This document shows positions 20,450 to 21,816 of a stretch of 21,816 nucleotides of DNA, piece by piece. Under the pieces are notes generated by a model, which saw only the letters and a list, made by a program, of their open reading frames with translations, had not been told where the DNA came from and ran no database searches. Positions within the stretch are counted from its first letter, which is position 1. Each line of letters opens with the position of its first letter. Origin of the DNA: Echinostoma caproni (Eukaryota > Platyhelminthes > Trematoda > Plagiorchiida > Echinostomatidae); the NCBI GenBank assembly GCA_900618425.1, contig UZAN01042610.1, positions 4,891-26,706 of the forward strand, given 5' to 3'. A program made the translations under genes and the position numbers.

Positions 20450-20734
20450 GAGGAGCATTCCGAAATAATAATTCCGTGTATGTATGCTGCTTACACAGGG
20501 TGTACTCGTGAAAATCGTACAAACCGTATTATGCACATTGTTTTCTCACATCAAGATAGTTTCCTAACGCGTTTTAAGATTAAATTCACTCAGTTTTCAC
20601 CGAAAAGTACACATATGAGTCTATCCGAAATATTGTCTCCTGTATTCAAGATAGATACAGCTGATCTTTTTCATGGATGGTCACCCAAGGCTAAGATGCG
20701 GCTGGTACTGGGAGGAGACCGACCAAAGTAATCT

Positions 20735-21140
20735 GATGTGCATGTCAATCGACACCATGGTAGAAATTGCTGGTTTAGGTGCTGAAGACTAAAGAATAAT
20801 ACAAAACTAGAGGAAGAGGAATTAAATCATCTGGTTTATGTCTACCCATATTTTTTTAACAATATTTATTAATTATTAGTTTTTTTCAACTAGAGTTTCT
20901 ATATTCTAAACTTCGTACACCTCAAACGATTATTAAAATCGAAAATATATGATTTTATAAATTATTTAGTTAGTAGAGCTAGTAGATTAATACTATTCCC
21001 TTGTGCGATGCTTCAAATGTTAGTCGTTGAGAGAGAGAGCATTCCGACGGGATTGATGCAATATATTTGTAACATCATCGTTGCGATATATTTGAATGAG
21101 TGTGCTTTACATTTCGCTCCCACCCTCTCCACCCGACCCG
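20735..21140. other. AT-rich spacer, no supported gene
   Basis: 20840-21000 is strongly AT-rich, with no AATAAA signal found. The plus frame at 21008-21250 and the long minus frame at 21013-21453 overlap the knottin exon in other phases and are treated as shadows. No signal-peptide-coding exon was found here. Confidence 0.5.
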
Positions 21141-21141
21141 C

Positions 21142-21183
21142 TCTCTCTCTGTATTCCTCGCTATTGACTGAACGAATTCTCAG
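21142..21183 (+). promoter_or_regulatory. Putative splice acceptor of the cysteine-rich exon
   Basis: A CT-rich stretch (CTCTCTCTCTGTATTCCTCG from 21141) lies ahead of ATTCTCAG, whose AG is at 21182-21183. An in-frame TGA at 21165-21167 lies upstream of the AG, so the cysteine-rich frame must begin after it. This fits an internal or terminal exon. Confidence 0.55.
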
Positions 21184-21395
21184 GAGGCAAACCGTTTTGT
21201 TCCGAGCCGGAAGAGGTGTGCAACATGTTTCGTCCTTGTTGCGGTCGTGATTGGGTTTGCCGTCGTCGTGGTGCTCCGCTAGGTGTTTGTGTGCATTGTA
21301 TCCCAGCGAACGGACAATGTGAGCACAGTCGAGAGTGTTGTTTGGGTGTGTGTATTGACGGTCAGTGTCGTCACGTGATGGCCACCACAGAATGA
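21184..21395 (+). CDS. Terminal exon of a tandem cystine-knot (knottin-like) small protein
   Basis: The frame runs from the acceptor at 21183 to TGA at 21393-21395. It encodes about 70 residues with twelve cysteines in two six-cysteine modules. The first cysteine codons are at 21198, 21219, 21237, 21240, 21258 and 21288, spaced C-X6-C-X5-CC-X5-C-X9-C. The second set is at 21297, 21318, 21336, 21339, 21351 and 21366, spaced C-X6-C-X5-CC-X3-C-X4-C. The second is the classic inhibitor-cystine-knot spacing, and two residues (VH) join the modules. Such folds are found in secreted peptides that bind channels, receptors or enzymes. Fluke-specific small cysteine-rich secreted families also exist; UPF0506 of schistosomes is one to compare, from memory. 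A short tail, RHVMATTE, follows the last cysteine. An ATG at 21225-21227 falls between the second and third cysteines, so it is an unlikely start. The signal-peptide exon must lie upstream. Function is unknown, and nothing here shows it to be a toxin. Confidence 0.68.
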
Positions 21396-21535
21396 CACAA
21401 ACTGAACCCGTTTTCCGTCCCAACTGTCTGTCCAAGATTATGGTCGTAACCACAACAAAAGAATTCCAACCGTGGCATCACACTGCTCGGGTCTATTGCT
21501 CGTTGTTGCTGTCACTGCCATCAATTCTTTCCACC

Positions 21536-21581
21536 GCCACCACCACCACCGCTGCCGCCACCTCATCATCATCGTCGCTGT
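21536..21581. repeat. CCA/TCA-rich trinucleotide stretch
   Basis: Imperfect CAC, CAT and TCA trinucleotides lie in the presumed 3' untranslated region of the cysteine-rich exon. They explain the Thr/Ala/Ser-rich and His-rich frames that overlap here. Confidence 0.7.
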
Positions 21582-21696
21582 CACTGGCACTGCCGATCTC
21601 GATTGCAACACAATCTCCGATCTCACTGTGCTGACTTGCTTTTGCTTGTCACAAGATGAACATTTGCATTCGGTTATCAAAAATGAACTTNAGTAC

Positions 21697-21738
21697 GCGC
21701 TCGCCGTAGCGCGCGAGCGCGCACACACACGCACACAC
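21697..21738. repeat. GC-rich inverted repeat followed by a (CA)n run
   Basis: GCGCTCGC (21697-21704) and GCGAGCGC (21713-21720) are perfect inverted repeats across an 8-base loop. A run of CA dinucleotides follows at 21721-21738, and an N sits just upstream at 21691. Confidence 0.85.
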
Positions 21739-21777
21739 TGACATGACAAATAAGGTATACGAGATTAAAGTATGCCC

Positions 21778-21783
21778 AATAAA
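21778..21783 (+). terminator. Polyadenylation signal AATAAA
   Basis: A canonical AATAAA lies 383 bases downstream of the stop codon of the cysteine-rich exon, on the same strand, in AT-rich sequence. It is compatible with the 3' end of that transcript. The hexamer is common by chance in AT-rich DNA. Confidence 0.4.
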
Positions 21784-21816
21784 TATATCTAAAAAATAGA
21801 AAAGAATGATTTGTGG

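Larger units (their letters stand above)
19171..20731 (+). pseudogene. Acidic (Asp-rich) coding exon split by a LINE
   Basis: I do not recognise the family. The left part is open from a TAA at 19166-19168 and reads IYIIRSYNREVNPVREC, then an Asp run with Gly, Ser and Leu (GACTTGGAT-type units) to 19336. A splice acceptor ending in TTCAG at about 19197 is possible. The right part reads DDLDDEEHSEIIIPCMYAAY from about 20435 and continues for some 90 codons, through FLTRFKIKFTQFSPK and FKIDTADLFHGWSPK, to TAA at 20729-20731. The two parts are in the same phase across the duplicated target TAATGATGACTYGGATGAT. Before the insertion they would have been one frame of about 140 codons. An acidic linker followed by a compact C-terminal domain is one reading. 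An alternative is that the Asp tract is only a GAT repeat and the left part is not coding. With the LINE in place the frame hits a stop at 19337-19339, just past the left copy. The gene is therefore broken unless the insert is spliced out. Confidence 0.5.

Noticed and set aside
21013..21453. 146-codon minus-strand frame over the cysteine-rich exon
   Set aside because: The plus strand has the ordered cysteine pattern, splice acceptor and stop. The minus frame has none of these.
1..21816. CRISPR array, bacterial operon or integrated prophage
   Set aside because: No regularly spaced direct repeats, ribosome-binding sites or dense coding were seen. The content is that of an animal nuclear genome.

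Overview
The window looks like nuclear DNA of a digenean flatworm (fluke), probably not a schistosome judging by its moderate base composition. The reasons are fragments of two LINE types common in flukes (a CR1/jockey-like pol and an RTE-like pol), several tRNA-derived SINEs carrying hammerhead-ribozyme relics like those of the schistosome S-alpha family, exon-like coding pieces with splice signals and no operons, and many microsatellites. All family assignments come from reading motifs, not from searches.

Layout. 1-2180 is non-coding apart from an AT microsatellite and a 15-bp tandem duplication. 2181-2700 (-) is the 3' end of an RTE-like LINE. 2700-5550 has no gene I can support. 5552-5690 (-) is a SINE with a tRNA-like head and the best-preserved hammerhead fold in the window. 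7380-10047 (-) is a decayed CR1-like LINE with a hexamer-repeat 3' end, a pol region in pieces, an RRM-like ORF1 remnant, and a tRNA-derived SINE inserted at 7781-7981. 10765-12150 holds three more relics of the hammerhead SINE family, two of them facing each other. 14140-14480 is a probable tRNA-derived repeat. 15265-16440 (-) is a long RTE-like LINE remnant ending in a GAT repeat. 18743-18959 (+) is another tRNA-derived SINE.

The right end is the most gene-like. At 19171-20731 (+) an acidic (Asp-rich) reading frame is split by a 5'-truncated RTE-like LINE at 19337-20430. The insertion is flanked by a near-perfect 19-bp duplication, and the host frame is in phase on both sides. At 21184-21395 (+) lies a short exon encoding twelve cysteines as two successive C-X6-C-X5-CC-X-C-X-C modules, a tandem inhibitor-cystine-knot (knottin) arrangement. 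It has a pyrimidine-rich splice acceptor in front and an AATAAA signal about 380 bp downstream. This is the best candidate for a real, possibly undescribed, secreted peptide gene; its signal-peptide exon was not found in the window.

No intact tRNA or rRNA gene and no complete multi-exon gene was recognised. Most long stop-free stretches elsewhere look like chance or repeat-derived frames.
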